Of a stretch of DNA of 64,000 nucleotides, positions 54,213 to 63,257 are shown piece by piece. The position numbers were made by a program, and so were the translations under genes. The stretch is from the NCBI GenBank assembly GCA_963739515.1, contig CAVUAO010000003.1, positions 124,001 to 188,000 on the forward strand, read 5' to 3'. Numbering within the stretch: position 1 is the stretch's first letter; the number at the start of each line of letters is the position of its first letter. The DNA is from JBFYTX01 sp963739515. Lineage in GTDB: Bacteria; Chloroflexota; Dehalococcoidia; Dehalococcoidales; RBG-16-60-22. The notes below the pieces were generated by a model. The model did not search any database. It was not told the origin of the DNA and saw only the letters and a program-made list of their open reading frames with translations.

Positions 54213-54683
54213 AAACCTGCCGACGAGCGCCTGATAGGTATCGGCGAGGGCCTGCGGCACGATCCTGACATCCGCCAGGACGGGAATATAGTTGGTGTCC
54301 CCATTCCAGCGGGGCACGATGTGGCTGTGGAAATGGTCCTCGATGCCGGCGCCGGCTGCCCTGCCAAGGTTCGCCCCGATGTTGAAACTGTCCGTCTTCA
54401 ACTCCTTTTTCAGGACCGCGATGCACCGACTGATGATCTCGAAGTGCTCGTTGCGCTCCGCGACGGTGAGGTCTTCCGGCGTGCCGACATGCCGGTAAGG
54501 GGCGATCAGCAGGTGGCCGGGATTATAGGGGTAGGAATTTAGCATGATGAAGTTCAGTTTGCCCCGGTAGAGGATATAGTTGGCGGCGTCTTTATGTTCT
54601 GAGGGTTTATCACAGAGGATGCAGCCCGACGGTTTTACCGACTTGATGTATTCGATGCGCCACGGCGCCCAGACATGTTTCAT
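54195..54683 (-). CDS. HIT family nucleotide hydrolase/transferase
   Basis: The 162-residue product has the HIT triad HFHSHIVPRW near residue 117 and an N-terminal zinc-type CILC with the matching downstream His residues, as in Ap4A phosphorylase-like members. It cleaves nucleotide phosphoanhydrides. GAGGAGAA precedes the ATG. Confidence 0.92.
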   Translation of the reverse strand: MKHVWAPWRIEYIKSVKPSGCILCDKPSEHKDAANYILYRGKLNFIMLNSYPYNPGHLLIAPYRHVGTPEDLTVAERNEHFEIISRCIAVLKKELKTDSFNIGANLGRAAGAGIEDHFHSHIVPRWNGDTNYIPVLADVRIVPQALADTYQALVGRFLVGYH

Positions 54684-54758
54684 ATCGCGTTCTCCTCGGG
54701 TTTGTTGGTGATATTCTAATTGCCCGTTAGGGTACCCGTCAAGAAAGCCAGGGAAGGG

Positions 54759-54888
54759 ATTCGTTTTTTCGTTTTTTCATTTTTGAATTTTATAGCTGAT
54801 TTTATATTTTTTATAGCTATTATTCGTTTTTCGATTTATGTTAAATTCAGCTTCAAAACTCGGGTATTCGTTTTTCGTTTTATGTTAA
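54759..54888. repeat. AT-rich region with direct repeats
   Basis: ATTCGTTTTTCG followed by ATTTATGTTAA or TTTTATGTTAA occurs at 54821-54843 and 54866-54888, and a shorter relative starts at 54759. The 390-nt gap 54684-55076 is otherwise free of genes; an open frame crossing it is low-complexity and not convincing. Confidence 0.5.
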
Positions 54889-55035
54889 GCCGATTAATTA
54901 ACTTATCGACGGCTGCCAAACTACAGGTTACACCTAAAAGGTCGGTAGAACAACAGGGTTTTGTCATTTATATGACCTCACCCCTTTATCCCCCTCTCCT
55001 TCGGAGGCAAGGTGAAGGAGAGGGGGAAGAACAAA

Positions 55036-55057
55036 AAGAGGGGCTGACGCCCCTCTT
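55036..55057 (-). terminator. Terminator of the CaiB-family gene
   Basis: A perfect 9-bp stem with a 4-nt loop is followed, on the minus strand, by TTTTTGTT. The stem is almost identical to the terminator at 7564. Confidence 0.85.
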
Positions 55058-55076
55058 AAATGCTCCCGTTTATTAT

Positions 55077-56234
55077 TTACTTGATGACACCCATCTCCTT
55101 CAGCTCGGCTATTTCTTGCTCACTCATGCCCAACAGCTTGCCGTAGACATAAGCGTTATCATGACCGGAGGGCGGGGCGGGGAGATTATATTGCGCGGGA
55201 GAAGAGGAAAGTTTTATCGGACTGGCATCCACGAGTTTCCCCATCTCCGGTTTAGCGATAAAGAACCCCCTCGCTTTCAATTGCGGGTCATTGGCGATGT
55301 CGGCGGCGTCCTGGACTAAACCGGCCGCGACGCCGTTTGCCTGGAGTCCGGCCATAACTTCGGCGGCGGTGTGCTTTTTCGTCCAGGCCCCGACATGTTT
55401 ATCCAGCTCGACCCTATTTTCGATTCGGCCGGAAAGCGCGGCGAATTTTTTGGCCTCCGCCCAGGCCGGATGCTCCAACGCCCGCTGGAACCCTTGCCAT
55501 TCTTCATCGGTAAATACCGCGATGGCGCACCAGCGGTCGCCATGACAGGGATAGACACCGTGCGGCGCCGCGTTCTTCGAACTATTACCGGCCGGCTCAA
55601 GCTCCTGGCGGTTAAGAGCCTCGTCCAGCAAGCTCCTCATCACCGCCACCTCGGAGATATCGATGTGCTGCCCCTCGCCCGTTCGACGCCGGTACTCCAG
55701 CGCCCCCAAAACCGCCAGAGAAGCGTACAGCCCGGCAGCATGGTCGGCGTAAGAAAAGCCCGGCCCCGCCGGCGTAAAGCCGGCGAAAGAGGTCAGATGC
55801 GTCATGCCGGAGAAGGCGTGTACCGCCGGCCCGTAGCCGGTATAGTCTTTATACGGGCCCGCCTGCCCCATCAAAGACAGGCTGACCATGATGATGTCCG
55901 GCCTGATTTTCTTTAAATTTTCGTAGTCCAGTCCCCAGTTCGCCATGACGCGCGGCGTAAAGTTTTCCGCGACGACGTCGCAAATGTTCACCAGCTTTTT
56001 AGCAAGGTCGATTCCTTCGGGCTTGTTTAAGTTCAACGTAATCCCCAGCTTGTTCCGGTTCCACGTAGCGTAATAACCACGTGAAAAGACGTCGTCGGTC
56101 TCACTGGACAGCAGCGGCTGGACTTTAATGACCTCGGCGCCGAAGTCCGCCAGCAGCCGGGTGGCGTACGGTCCCGCCAGCACCCAGGTAAAGTCCAGGA
56201 CGCGGATATTATGTAAAATCGGTTGATTGGCCAT
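55077..56234 (-). CDS. CaiB/BaiF (class III) CoA-transferase
   Basis: The 385-residue product has the family start VLDFTWVLAGPYATRLLADFGAEVIKV, read as positions 9-35, and PDIIMVSLSLMGQAGPY. The catalytic Asp is present in YADHAAGLYA. It moves CoA between carboxylic acids; the substrates are unknown. It is divergent from the small gene at 56261. Confidence 0.92.
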   Translation of the reverse strand: MANQPILHNIRVLDFTWVLAGPYATRLLADFGAEVIKVQPLLSSETDDVFSRGYYATWNRNKLGITLNLNKPEGIDLAKKLVNICDVVAENFTPRVMANWGLDYENLKKIRPDIIMVSLSLMGQAGPYKDYTGYGPAVHAFSGMTHLTSFAGFTPAGPGFSYADHAAGLYASLAVLGALEYRRRTGEGQHIDISEVAVMRSLLDEALNRQELEPAGNSSKNAAPHGVYPCHGDRWCAIAVFTDEEWQGFQRALEHPAWAEAKKFAALSGRIENRVELDKHVGAWTKKHTAAEVMAGLQANGVAAGLVQDAADIANDPQLKARGFFIAKPEMGKLVDASPIKLSSSPAQYNLPAPPSGHDNAYVYGKLLGMSEQEIAELKEMGVIK

Positions 56235-56242
56235 ACTATCTA

Positions 56243-56251
56243 TGCTATAAT
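56243..56251 (+). promoter_or_regulatory. Extended -10 of the small-protein gene
   Basis: TGC-TATAAT, 9 nt before the ATG at 56261. The same TGC-TATAATG string occurs at 47513. Confidence 0.6.
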
Positions 56252-56260
56252 GAATCTACC

Positions 56261-56392
56261 ATGACAGCTAAAAACGCTAAACCGGCTCCACCCACTAGAG
56301 ACCTACAGAACTTCATCGAAAACGTCAACAAAAAAGACAAGTTGAACGGCCTCAAAATCCGCTTCGGCTTTACCAAGCGCAAGAGGAAATAA
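56261..56392 (+). CDS. 43-residue basic protein with its own promoter
   Basis: The small ORF encodes MTAKNAKPAPPTRDLQNF... and ends GFTKRKRK. A Pro-rich start, a mixed helix in the middle and a strongly basic tail suggest nucleic-acid or ribosome binding. The -10 box is 9 nt upstream and there is no Shine-Dalgarno sequence, so the mRNA would be nearly leaderless. Codon use looks like that of neighbouring genes. I do not recognise the family. Confidence 0.65.
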   Translation: MTAKNAKPAPPTRDLQNFIENVNKKDKLNGLKIRFGFTKRKRK

Positions 56393-56401
56393 CCGGTCGA
56401 C

Positions 56402-57409
56402 TCATCTGTTCCGCTTTCGCTTCCTCCCTTCGAATGGGTTATCCGCCGCAAAATCAGGTTGATAGCTTTCCGGTGACGCCATATCCTGCACCCAGCCCTT
56501 CTCGATGCCGAGCTTCTCCGCGATCTTTACCACTTCCTGATACTCCTCGGGCGTTATCTTCCGATTCAATTCCGGATATTTACGCGCCCGGTGGGCGGGG
56601 TAATACTGGGACATAATGCTCACCGCCGCTTTAGAGGAGACCTCCCTTGCCAGCCATTGCAACGATTCCTCGCTCCCGGCCATGCCATTGGGCAAGATGA
56701 GATGACGGACGATAAGCCCCTTTTGAGCGATACCTTCCTCATCTAACAAGAGGTCGCCGACCTGCCGCTGCATTTCCTTGATGGCCGTCCGCGAACTTTC
56801 GACGTAATGCCGTACCCGGGAATATTTCCTCGCTATTTCGTCGGAGGCATAACGCAAATCCGCCAGGTAAATGCTGATAACGCCCTCGAGCTCCTGCAGC
56901 GTTTTAACAGAATCATAACTGCTGGTGTTATAGACCAGCGGCAAGCGGAACCCCTGTGGTATGACTTCGAGTAAAGCACATACGATTTGAGGCACGAAGT
57001 GGGACGGCGTCACCAGGTTGATGTTATGGCAATGCAGCTCATCCTGGAGATACAGCATACGCGCCGCCAGTACACCGGTGCTGACCTCGTTGCGCCGCTG
57101 GGCTTCAGGGTCCTGGCTGATCTGGTGGTTCTGGCAATAAACACAACGCATATTACAGTTGCCGAAGAATATTGCTCCCGACCCGCGGGTGCCGGAAAGC
57201 ACCGGCTCCTCGCCGTGGTGGGCGGCGAAAGAAGAGATGATCGGCAAAACACCGGAATGACAGTGGCCGACTTCCCCATCCATTCGCCTGGCGCGGCATT
57301 CCCTGGGGCAGATATCGCACTCGGCGAGTCGGGCTTCGAGTCGCGCGGCACGGCGTGCCAGCTCACCCGAACGATACAGCGCGAGGTATTCCGGCTCGTA
57401 AGAACTCAC
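56402..57409 (-). CDS. Radical SAM protein, PflA/PflX-like (COG1313)
   Basis: The 335-residue product has an N-terminal Cys module (CDICPREC and GHC near residues 33-50) and the radical SAM motif CNMRCVYC (about 110-117), then VTPSHFVPQI. This is the pyruvate formate-lyase activase-like group, with an unknown target. The start ATG overlaps the NfeD-like stop by 4 nt. Confidence 0.88.
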   Translation of the reverse strand: MSSYEPEYLALYRSGELARRAARLEARLAECDICPRECRARRMDGEVGHCHSGVLPIISSFAAHHGEEPVLSGTRGSGAIFFGNCNMRCVYCQNHQISQDPEAQRRNEVSTGVLAARMLYLQDELHCHNINLVTPSHFVPQIVCALLEVIPQGFRLPLVYNTSSYDSVKTLQELEGVISIYLADLRYASDEIARKYSRVRHYVESSRTAIKEMQRQVGDLLLDEEGIAQKGLIVRHLILPNGMAGSEESLQWLAREVSSKAAVSIMSQYYPAHRARKYPELNRKITPEEYQEVVKIAEKLGIEKGWVQDMASPESYQPDFAADNPFEGRKRKRNR

Positions 57410-57813
57410 GATTTTTTCCTTTTGACCTCCAGATGTAATCCGGTGATGCGCAGTACCTCGACATCTTCGCCAACGCCGATTTCGCCCTCTACCGACCTAG
57501 CTTTCCAATATTCATCCTTTATTTTGACCGTTCCCTCAGGCTGCAACGTCTCCGTCACCCGGCCCGCCATACCGATCATGGCCTCGTTGCCGGTCAATTT
57601 CCTCCGGCGCAAGGCGGGCACGACTGCCTGGTGCATAATAAAAATAAACGCCACAATAACCAGCGCGATAACCAAGATAAGCAGCCAGGTTATTTTAACG
57701 TGGAAAATCCACAGCCCAAGAAAGATAAGTACCAGCACCGCCGCATCGTCAAGGAGCGATACCAAGACAATCAGCCAGGCCTTCCGCCGGCTCATTTCAC
57801 CCTTACCGGCCAT
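57406..57813 (-). CDS. NfeD-like membrane protein with OB domain
   Basis: The 135-residue product has two TM helices (about residues 14-35 and 40-62), then an OB-fold domain with MIGMAGRVTETLQPEGTVKI, the usual NfeD tail. NfeD proteins normally work with stomatin-like proteins, but none is adjacent. It overlaps both neighbours, so it belongs to the minus-strand operon with gltX, the CaiB protein and the radical SAM gene. Confidence 0.82.
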   Translation of the reverse strand: MAGKGEMSRRKAWLIVLVSLLDDAAVLVLIFLGLWIFHVKITWLLILVIALVIVAFIFIMHQAVVPALRRRKLTGNEAMIGMAGRVTETLQPEGTVKIKDEYWKARSVEGEIGVGEDVEVLRITGLHLEVKRKKS

Positions 57814-58645
57814 TTTTCACTTCCGCCCAGGGGAAATGCATCAACTGCCCCTTCTCGACCAGCTCACCGACTTTATGGCGGGCCGTCCAGTTTTCCAGGA
57901 CTTCGATAATGCGAGCGATATTCCGGTTACGCTCCACCCTATCCCCCCATTTCTCATCAACTAAGTCCGCCGCCATGCCTTCGGAATCAAGCCAGGCAAC
58001 GAGCGTGTCCCAATGCGCATGAAGAGAAAGCAGAGCATCGCTATCCTGACAGCGGAAAACGCGGAAGGCGTTATTCCAGTGCAGACTGCCCTGCCTCCGG
58101 GAGACAATACCCTCGTAAAAATAGCGCGGCAGGGCATGGTCGAGGGTAGCCGCGACACATTCAAATATGGATATATCCAGATATTGCCCCCGGCCGCTAA
58201 TGTGCCGGTACCAGAGCGCCAGCATAATGGCGTTAGCCGCGAAAAGCGAAGCGGTATGATAAGCCTGATTCCCGAACAGCTTCAGGGGGGCACCGGGTTC
58301 GCCGGTAACGGACAGCCAGCCCCCCAATGCCTGGAGGGTGAGGTCGGAGGCTTTGAAGCCCTGATATGGCCCGTTTTGCCCGAAGGGGGTCAGGGAGGCC
58401 ATCACCAGGCGGGGATTGATTTTCACCAGGTCCGGATAGTCCAGTCCCAATGACGCCAAATGACCCGGCGGAAAAGTTTCGATAAAGACATCGGCTTTTT
58501 TCACCAATTCGCGGAGCCCGACTTGTGCCGCTTGTTCTAGCCCAGGGGGCGTGATATCGGCGCCCATGTCCGCGAGAAGTTTGACGCAGAGCGCAGATTT
58601 TTCGTCGGTAATAGCCAGGACAGAATAGCCCGATAAAGCACCCAC
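57803..58645 (-). CDS. CaiB-family protein lacking the catalytic Asp
   Basis: The 280-residue product is shorter than normal CaiB proteins (about 390). Aligning its SGRGQYLDIS block with the active copy at 55077 puts Tyr (in NQAYHTAS) where that copy has Asp (YADHAAG). The N-terminal CoA part is also shortened: LLADMGADITP goes straight to LREL. It may be a regulatory or structural partner, or no longer an enzyme. I start it at GTG 58645 because GGAGG lies 6 nt upstream; an upstream in-frame ATG at 58699 lies inside gltX. Confidence 0.75.
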   Translation of the reverse strand: MGALSGYSVLAITDEKSALCVKLLADMGADITPPGLEQAAQVGLRELVKKADVFIETFPPGHLASLGLDYPDLVKINPRLVMASLTPFGQNGPYQGFKASDLTLQALGGWLSVTGEPGAPLKLFGNQAYHTASLFAANAIMLALWYRHISGRGQYLDISIFECVAATLDHALPRYFYEGIVSRRQGSLHWNNAFRVFRCQDSDALLSLHAHWDTLVAWLDSEGMAADLVDEKWGDRVERNRNIARIIEVLENWTARHKVGELVEKGQLMHFPWAEVKNGR

Positions 58646-58658
58646 GGTCCCCCTCCCA

Positions 58659-60135
58659 TCACGAGGATAGCCGGCGAAGCTTTTGCCAAGCTTCATCAAT
58701 CCTTTTGAGGCAGCGCTCTTTACCCAGCACCACCATGGTCTGAAACAACGGCGGCGTGGCTAACTCACCGGTGACGGCCGTCCTCAGGACGCTGAAAAGC
58801 TGGCCGGCCTTGAGTCCCAGTTCCTCAGCCAGGGGTCGGAGCAACGATTCCAACGAAGCCTCGTCAAATGTGGAAATCGTGCCCAGTTTTTGCGAGGATA
58901 CCTTTAAAGCCGAGAGCGTCGATTCCGGGGTCATGTTCCTGGCAATCAGTAGCGCGGGGTCGTATTCAAGCTCGGCGACGAAGAAAAACCGGGTCAGGTC
59001 CGGAACGTCGGTCAATTTTTTAGCCCGCTCCTGAACGAGGGGCATGATACGGCGGACATAGCTAACGTCCAGCGGGCCGCTCGACCGGAGCGGGCAAGTC
59101 TTTCTCCAGGAAAGGCAACGCCCTCCGCGTGAAATCGTCGATAGCCAGACCGCGGAGATAAACCCCGTTCATCCAATCGAGTTTGTCTACGTTAAAGATA
59201 CCCCCGGTCTTGCCGATTCTCTCTAAGGAAAAATTATCGATAAGCTGCCGGCGGGTCATCATCTCCGTCTTATCATCCAGCGACCAGCCCAATAGGGCCA
59301 GAAAATTAAGCATCGTCTCCGGCAGGTAGCCCTGGTCGCGGAAATCCAGAATCGACACGGCGCCGTGGCGTTTGCTCAGCTTACGGCGGTCGGTGCCGAG
59401 GACGTCCGGCAGGTGGGCGAACCGGGGCGGCGCGAAGCCAAAAGCACGATACATCAAAAGATGACGCGGCGTGCTCGAAAGCCATTCCTCAGCCCGCAGG
59501 ATATGGGTTATCTTCATCGCGTGGTCGTCAACCACATTGGCGAGGTGATAGGTGGGATAACCATCCGACTTCAGCATGACGAAATCATCGATGGTGGCGT
59601 TATCAAAGGCGACGTCGCCGTAGATGATATCGGTGAACCCAGTCCGGCCTTCCCGCGGGACTTTAAAGCGCACCACCGGCCTGACGCCCGACGCCTCGCA
59701 GCGGGCGCGTTCCGGGGGACTCAATTCGCGGCAGTGGCGGTCGTAGCCGGGCGGCTGATGGCGGGCGACCTGCTCCTGGCGCATCGAGTCGAGTCGTTCG
59801 GGGGAGCAATAGCAATAATAGGCATCGCCCTGCTCGACGAGTTTAGCGGCGGCCGCTTGATAGAGGTCGAGCCGCTGCGACTGTAGATAGGGGGCATAAT
59901 CGCCACCGACCGCCGGGCCTTCGTCCCAGTCCAGTCCAAGCCAGCGGAGACCTGCCATGATAGCCTCGAGGGCGCCGGGGACGGTGCGGGGGACATCCGT
60001 ATCCTCGATGCGGAGAATAAAAGCGCCGCCGGCATGACGGGCAAAGAGCCAGTTAAAGAGGGCCGTGCGCATGCCGCCGACGTGAGGATAGCCGGTGGGG
60101 CTGGGGGCGAAGCGTACCCTGACGGGATTATCCAT
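58659..60135 (-). pseudogene. gltX: Glutamyl-tRNA synthetase, frameshifted
   Basis: The N-terminal 350 codons are intact GluRS: FAPSPTGYPHVGG (HIGH motif), RIEDTDVPR and KLSKRHG (KMSKS). One extra base near 59075 breaks it after PVERP; the next frame continues LDVSYVRRIMPLVQERAKKL to the end at 58659. Joined length is about 490 residues, normal for GluRS. As the enzyme is usually essential, a sequence error is the simplest reading. TGG-TAGAAT lies 8 nt before the ATG, with no Shine-Dalgarno sequence. Confidence 0.88.
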
Positions 60136-60143
60136 ACGTATTC

Positions 60144-60152
60144 ATTCTACCA
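60144..60152 (-). promoter_or_regulatory. Extended -10 of gltX
   Basis: On the minus strand TGG-TAGAAT ends 8 nt before the ATG, predicting a leaderless message. Confidence 0.5.
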
Positions 60153-60178
60153 CCCAGCAGCGATAAAATGCCATGAGT

Positions 60179-60247
60179 GACCCTTCGACAGGCTCAGGGC
60201 GAGCGGGTGAGAACGGATTCTCACGGTCGTCCTTCCGATGGAAGGAC
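60179..60247. repeat. REP-like elements, copy B and a second palindrome
   Basis: CCCTTCGACA and GCTCAGGGCGAGCGGG lie at 60181-60207. A perfect 8-bp palindrome GTCCTTCC/GGAAGGAC (60229-60236 with 60240-60247) follows. Confidence 0.55.
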
Positions 60248-60330
60248 TCCCTCAGAATGACAGAAAAGCAACGAGGATTTATAATGAGTAAAAAGCCCTG
60301 GCAGGAGAAAGTCGACCGGGAGGTAAGCAT

Positions 60331-60903
60331 ATGGTTAGCGAGACCGATACCGATACAATCGTGGCGGGGAAGAAGGGGGTGACGGTGGTGATAAGCCGGC
60401 GGGTATTTCCGGCCCGGGAGAAGGAGTACGACGAGTGGGTGCGGCGGCTGGTGGCGGCATCGGAGGGGACGCCGGGCATCGAAGGGGTAACGCTGCTGGT
60501 GCCGGAGACGGGAAAAGGCGGCCTGCACCACGTCGTGATGCGCTTCGGGGACGAAAAGTCGATGCACATCTGGGAGACATCGTATACCCGGCAGAAGCTA
60601 TCGCACGAGGCGGACGAATTTTCACGTAAAGTACGGCAGGAGGCGACGGGGCTGGAGACCTGGTTCAACATCCCGGAGTGCCCGGAGCTGGAGGCGCCGC
60701 CGGCGTGGAAGATGGCCGTCGTGACGTTCCTGGCGGTGTACGCGCTATCGCTGGGCATCCTCTCCCTGCTGCGGTGGGCGGTGAAGGGCCTGAATTTTTA
60801 CCTGGAGGGCTTCCTGGTGGCAGCGCTGCTGGTGAGCCTTCTAACGTGGGCGGTCATGCCGTTTTTAAGCCGGCGCGTGTTAAGGAAGTGGCTGCATAAG
60901 TAA
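60331..60903 (+). CDS. ABM-domain membrane protein (antibiotic biosynthesis monooxygenase-like)
   Basis: The 190-residue product has an ABM-type ferredoxin-like domain (about residues 18-110) and two C-terminal TM helices (about 127-147 and 158-178). The type is COG3224-like. Dimeric alpha/beta barrel domains of this kind act as monooxygenases or haem-handling proteins, but the membrane-anchored form has no known function. GGGAGG precedes the ATG. Confidence 0.85.
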   Translation: MVSETDTDTIVAGKKGVTVVISRRVFPAREKEYDEWVRRLVAASEGTPGIEGVTLLVPETGKGGLHHVVMRFGDEKSMHIWETSYTRQKLSHEADEFSRKVRQEATGLETWFNIPECPELEAPPAWKMAVVTFLAVYALSLGILSLLRWAVKGLNFYLEGFLVAALLVSLLTWAVMPFLSRRVLRKWLHK

Positions 60904-60959
60904 GGAGTATGAGCGTGGGTGCGAGTGGCCAGGAATCGGCTCCCCTAAAGGAGAAGAGT

Positions 60960-61322
60960 ATGATAACGAATGAAGGAATGGAAAAAGCCATCGAGGATAT
61001 CGAAGCCTTAAAAAAGGGGCTGAGGGAACTAAAAACCGACTACGTAACAGTAATAAAAGAATTAAGAAGGTCAATTCTTGGATTGCAGCAAATAGTGTCC
61101 TTGCTCAAAATTAATTCTGATTCAAATGATTTCTGCCAAATAATCGTGGATACGCCGAAAATCCATAATAAACAAACCGTGCAAACTCAAGTATTAACCG
61201 AAGCCTCAGCAATAAAACAGAAAATCATCAGAGCAAACAATCCCGATAAACTCGTCTCCGAATACAGAGAAAAATGGACAAATTTTCTTCGGTCTTACGG
61301 CACTGATTTTGTCACCTATTAA
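60960..61322 (+). CDS. Hypothetical protein with coiled coil, AT-rich
   Basis: The 120-residue product has a long helix at the start (ITNEGMEKAIEDIEALKKGL...) that looks coiled-coil, then a mixed charged region. It is clearly more AT-rich than its neighbours, with many AAA and ATA codons, suggesting recent gain. I use ATG 60960 with AAAGGAGA upstream. The ATG-less upstream frame from 60909 lacks a binding site. No family recognised. Confidence 0.6.
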   Translation: MITNEGMEKAIEDIEALKKGLRELKTDYVTVIKELRRSILGLQQIVSLLKINSDSNDFCQIIVDTPKIHNKQTVQTQVLTEASAIKQKIIRANNPDKLVSEYREKWTNFLRSYGTDFVTY

Positions 61323-61353
61323 AGAGAGGGAGGCGGGGGGATAAAGGGGCTGG

Positions 61354-61440
61354 ATTCCCGATCAAGTCGGGAATGACCCTTCGACAAGCTCAGGGCGAGC
61401 GGATGAGAGTGCCCCGTCGCTGACGCTCCTCGCAATGACA
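61354..61440. repeat. REP-like cluster, including copy C
   Basis: ATTCCCGA/TCGGGAAT (61354-61361 with 61367-61374) is a perfect 8-bp palindrome with a 5-nt loop. Copy C of the CCCTTCGACA...CAGGGCGAGCGG element follows at 61375-61402, then a degenerate third unit ending CGCAATGACA near 61440. Close to 90 nt of back-to-back short palindromes. Confidence 0.6.
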
Positions 61441-61444
61441 GCCA

Positions 61445-62654
61445 CTACTCTTTTTTGGCTGGGGCGGGTGGGCGGGGAGGGCCGCCGGGCGGGCCGGGCG
61501 GCACCGCCATATAAAGCGCGGCGTGGGCTTTCTTAAGCCATTCCGGGATATCGATTTTCTGCGGGCATTTCGCCAGACACTCGTCACACTCTAGACACTG
61601 GTCGGCCCGCTGGTCCTGCGGGATACCGAAGGGGCCGTTATACATGAACTTCCCTATTTGCATATCGTCGTACATGACGGCGTCGTTATAAATCTGAAAG
61701 ACGCGGGGGATTTCAACCTTATTGGGGCAGGGCTGGCAATAACGACAGTTGGAACAGGGGATGGGGCTCAGGCTCTTATAAGCCGCCTTAATTTTACCGA
61801 TAACCTTGAGGTCGGGGGGGGCAAGGAAGCCGGGGCGGGATTTACCAGCAATTTTAACGTTTTCCACGACCTGCGCCATGGTACTCATGCCGGAGAGAGC
61901 CACGGAGATTTCCGGCTGGCTCCAGACCCAGTGGAAAGCCCACGCCACGTTGTTCATTTTACGCCGAGCTTTCGCAATAACATCAGCGACCGGTTTAGGG
62001 CGGAGGGCTTTTGGCCAACCGGCCGCCCCGGAGGGGCTCCATAACGACGAGCGCCAGGCCTTTAGAGGCGGCGTACTCCACGCCGCGGCGGCCGGCCTGC
62101 TCGTTTTCGTCCATATAGTTATAGAGAATCTGGGCGAGCACCCAGTTATCATAAGAATCGATAATATCCTTAAAGACCTCGAAACTATCGTGGAAAGAAA
62201 AGCCCAGGCGGCCGATGCGCCCTTTAGCCATCTGGGCCTCCGCCCACTTGAGCACGCCGAAATCACGCACCTTAGTCCAGCCGTTCTTATCCAGCCCGTG
62301 CAAAAGATAAAAATCAATCATACCGATATCGAGTTTCTTAAGCTGCTCCCCGAAAATGCGGTCGAAATCTTCAGCCTTCTCCACCATGCGGGCGGGCAGC
62401 TTGGTCGCCACCTTGATTTTAGAACGATAGCCGTCTTTAAGCGCCTTGCCGACCAACACCTCGCTCTGGCCCATGTGGTAGAGATAGGCGGAATCGAGGT
62501 AATTAACGCCGTTATCGATGGCGTAGCGAATCATCTTGATGGCTTCCGGCTCGTCGATTTTCGACTGGTCTGTACCAAGGACAGGCAGACGCATGGCACC
62601 GAAGCCCAGCGCCGAGACCTGCCAATCCAGCTTGCCGAACCTGCGATATTGCAT
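61445..62654 (-). pseudogene. Aldo/keto reductase with C-terminal Fe-S domain, frameshifted
   Basis: The N-terminal 215 codons are a COG1453-type aldo/keto reductase (FGAMRLPVLG, LDSAYLYHMGQSE, FYLLHGLD). In a run of four T on the plus strand (62009-62012) one base too many shifts the frame after GGRLAK; it resumes ALRPKPVADVIAKARRK. The rest carries the two 4Fe-4S sets CSNCRYCQPCP and CLECDECLAKCP and a Pro-rich tail. Joined length is about 402 residues, normal for the family. Confidence 0.85.
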
Positions 62655-62805
62655 AATTATCTCCCTTTAAATATCGATATTTGGTCATAAATATTATAAC
62701 GCGATATATCGGTACGGCGCAAATCGTTTTTCGGGAATGACAGGTTATTCAGGGGCGGCTTATGATAAAATGGGTAGAGCACAGTACACATCAGGAGGTC
62801 TTGAC

Positions 62806-63063
62806 TTGCCGTCTTCCGAATATCTGGGTCTCATCGCCGGGGTGTTTACCACTTTCGCCGTCGTGCCTCAAATCATGCGCGTGTATAAGCTAAAGAGCGC
62901 CCATGAGATAAGTTTTATCTTCACTTCCGCGATGCTTTTGGGCGTGATTATCTGGCTGGTATATGGCATCGTCGCCGACCTGGCGCCGCTGATTATCTGG
63001 AACTCTATCGGGGCCGTCCTCAACAGCACTCTCCTGCTGGCGAAGTTCAAGTACGGCCAGTAA
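62806..63063 (+). CDS. SemiSWEET / PQ-loop transporter
   Basis: The 85-residue protein has three TM helices and the PQ-loop motif AVVPQIMRVYKLKSAHEIS, as in bacterial SemiSWEETs, which work as dimers to pass small sugars. I use TTG 62806, with AGGAGG 7 nt upstream, rather than the in-frame start at 62737, which has none. The size matches the family exactly. Confidence 0.85.
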   Translation: MPSSEYLGLIAGVFTTFAVVPQIMRVYKLKSAHEISFIFTSAMLLGVIIWLVYGIVADLAPLIIWNSIGAVLNSTLLLAKFKYGQ

Positions 63064-63168
63064 GGGTCGGGCCATAAAAAATACCCCTCAGAACCATGCA
63101 AGCTATCCCGCAGGACTATTTTCCAGGAAAAATGTCCCGGAACCCATTGACCAAATGGGACAAATAGG

Positions 63169-63257
63169 TTACACTGTTGGTATGTCCTGTTCTATAGTGG
63201 CTGGGCAAGGAAAATTCTGCAACTTTGCCGTTGACGGCGGGCACCGGCAACCGGCGC
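63169..63257 (+). promoter_or_regulatory. Possible promoter and structured RNA in the gap before the TraR/DksA gene
   Basis: TTACAC (63169-63174), 18 nt, TATAGT (63193-63198). Downstream a 7-bp stem pairs 63204-63210 with 63223-63229, and 63241-63247 pairs with 63251-63257; a T6 run follows at 63281-63286. GGCTG (63199) and CAGCC (63265) could close all of it, but the first lies upstream of the expected start. The 340-nt gap holds no ORF. Confidence 0.35.

Noticed and set aside
54720..55319. 199-residue open frame on the plus strand
   Set aside because: It starts in low-complexity AT-rich DNA, crosses a minus-strand terminator and ends inside the CaiB gene; no family features.
61354..61440. 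Repeat cluster as a CRISPR array
   Set aside because: The units differ in sequence and spacing, no spacers of regular length are present, and no cas gene is in the window.
62009..62012. Programmed frameshift in the aldo/keto reductase gene
   Set aside because: The A-run on the mRNA could slip, but there is no stimulatory structure or RF2-like stop context, and similar insertions occur in other genes of the window without slippery sites.
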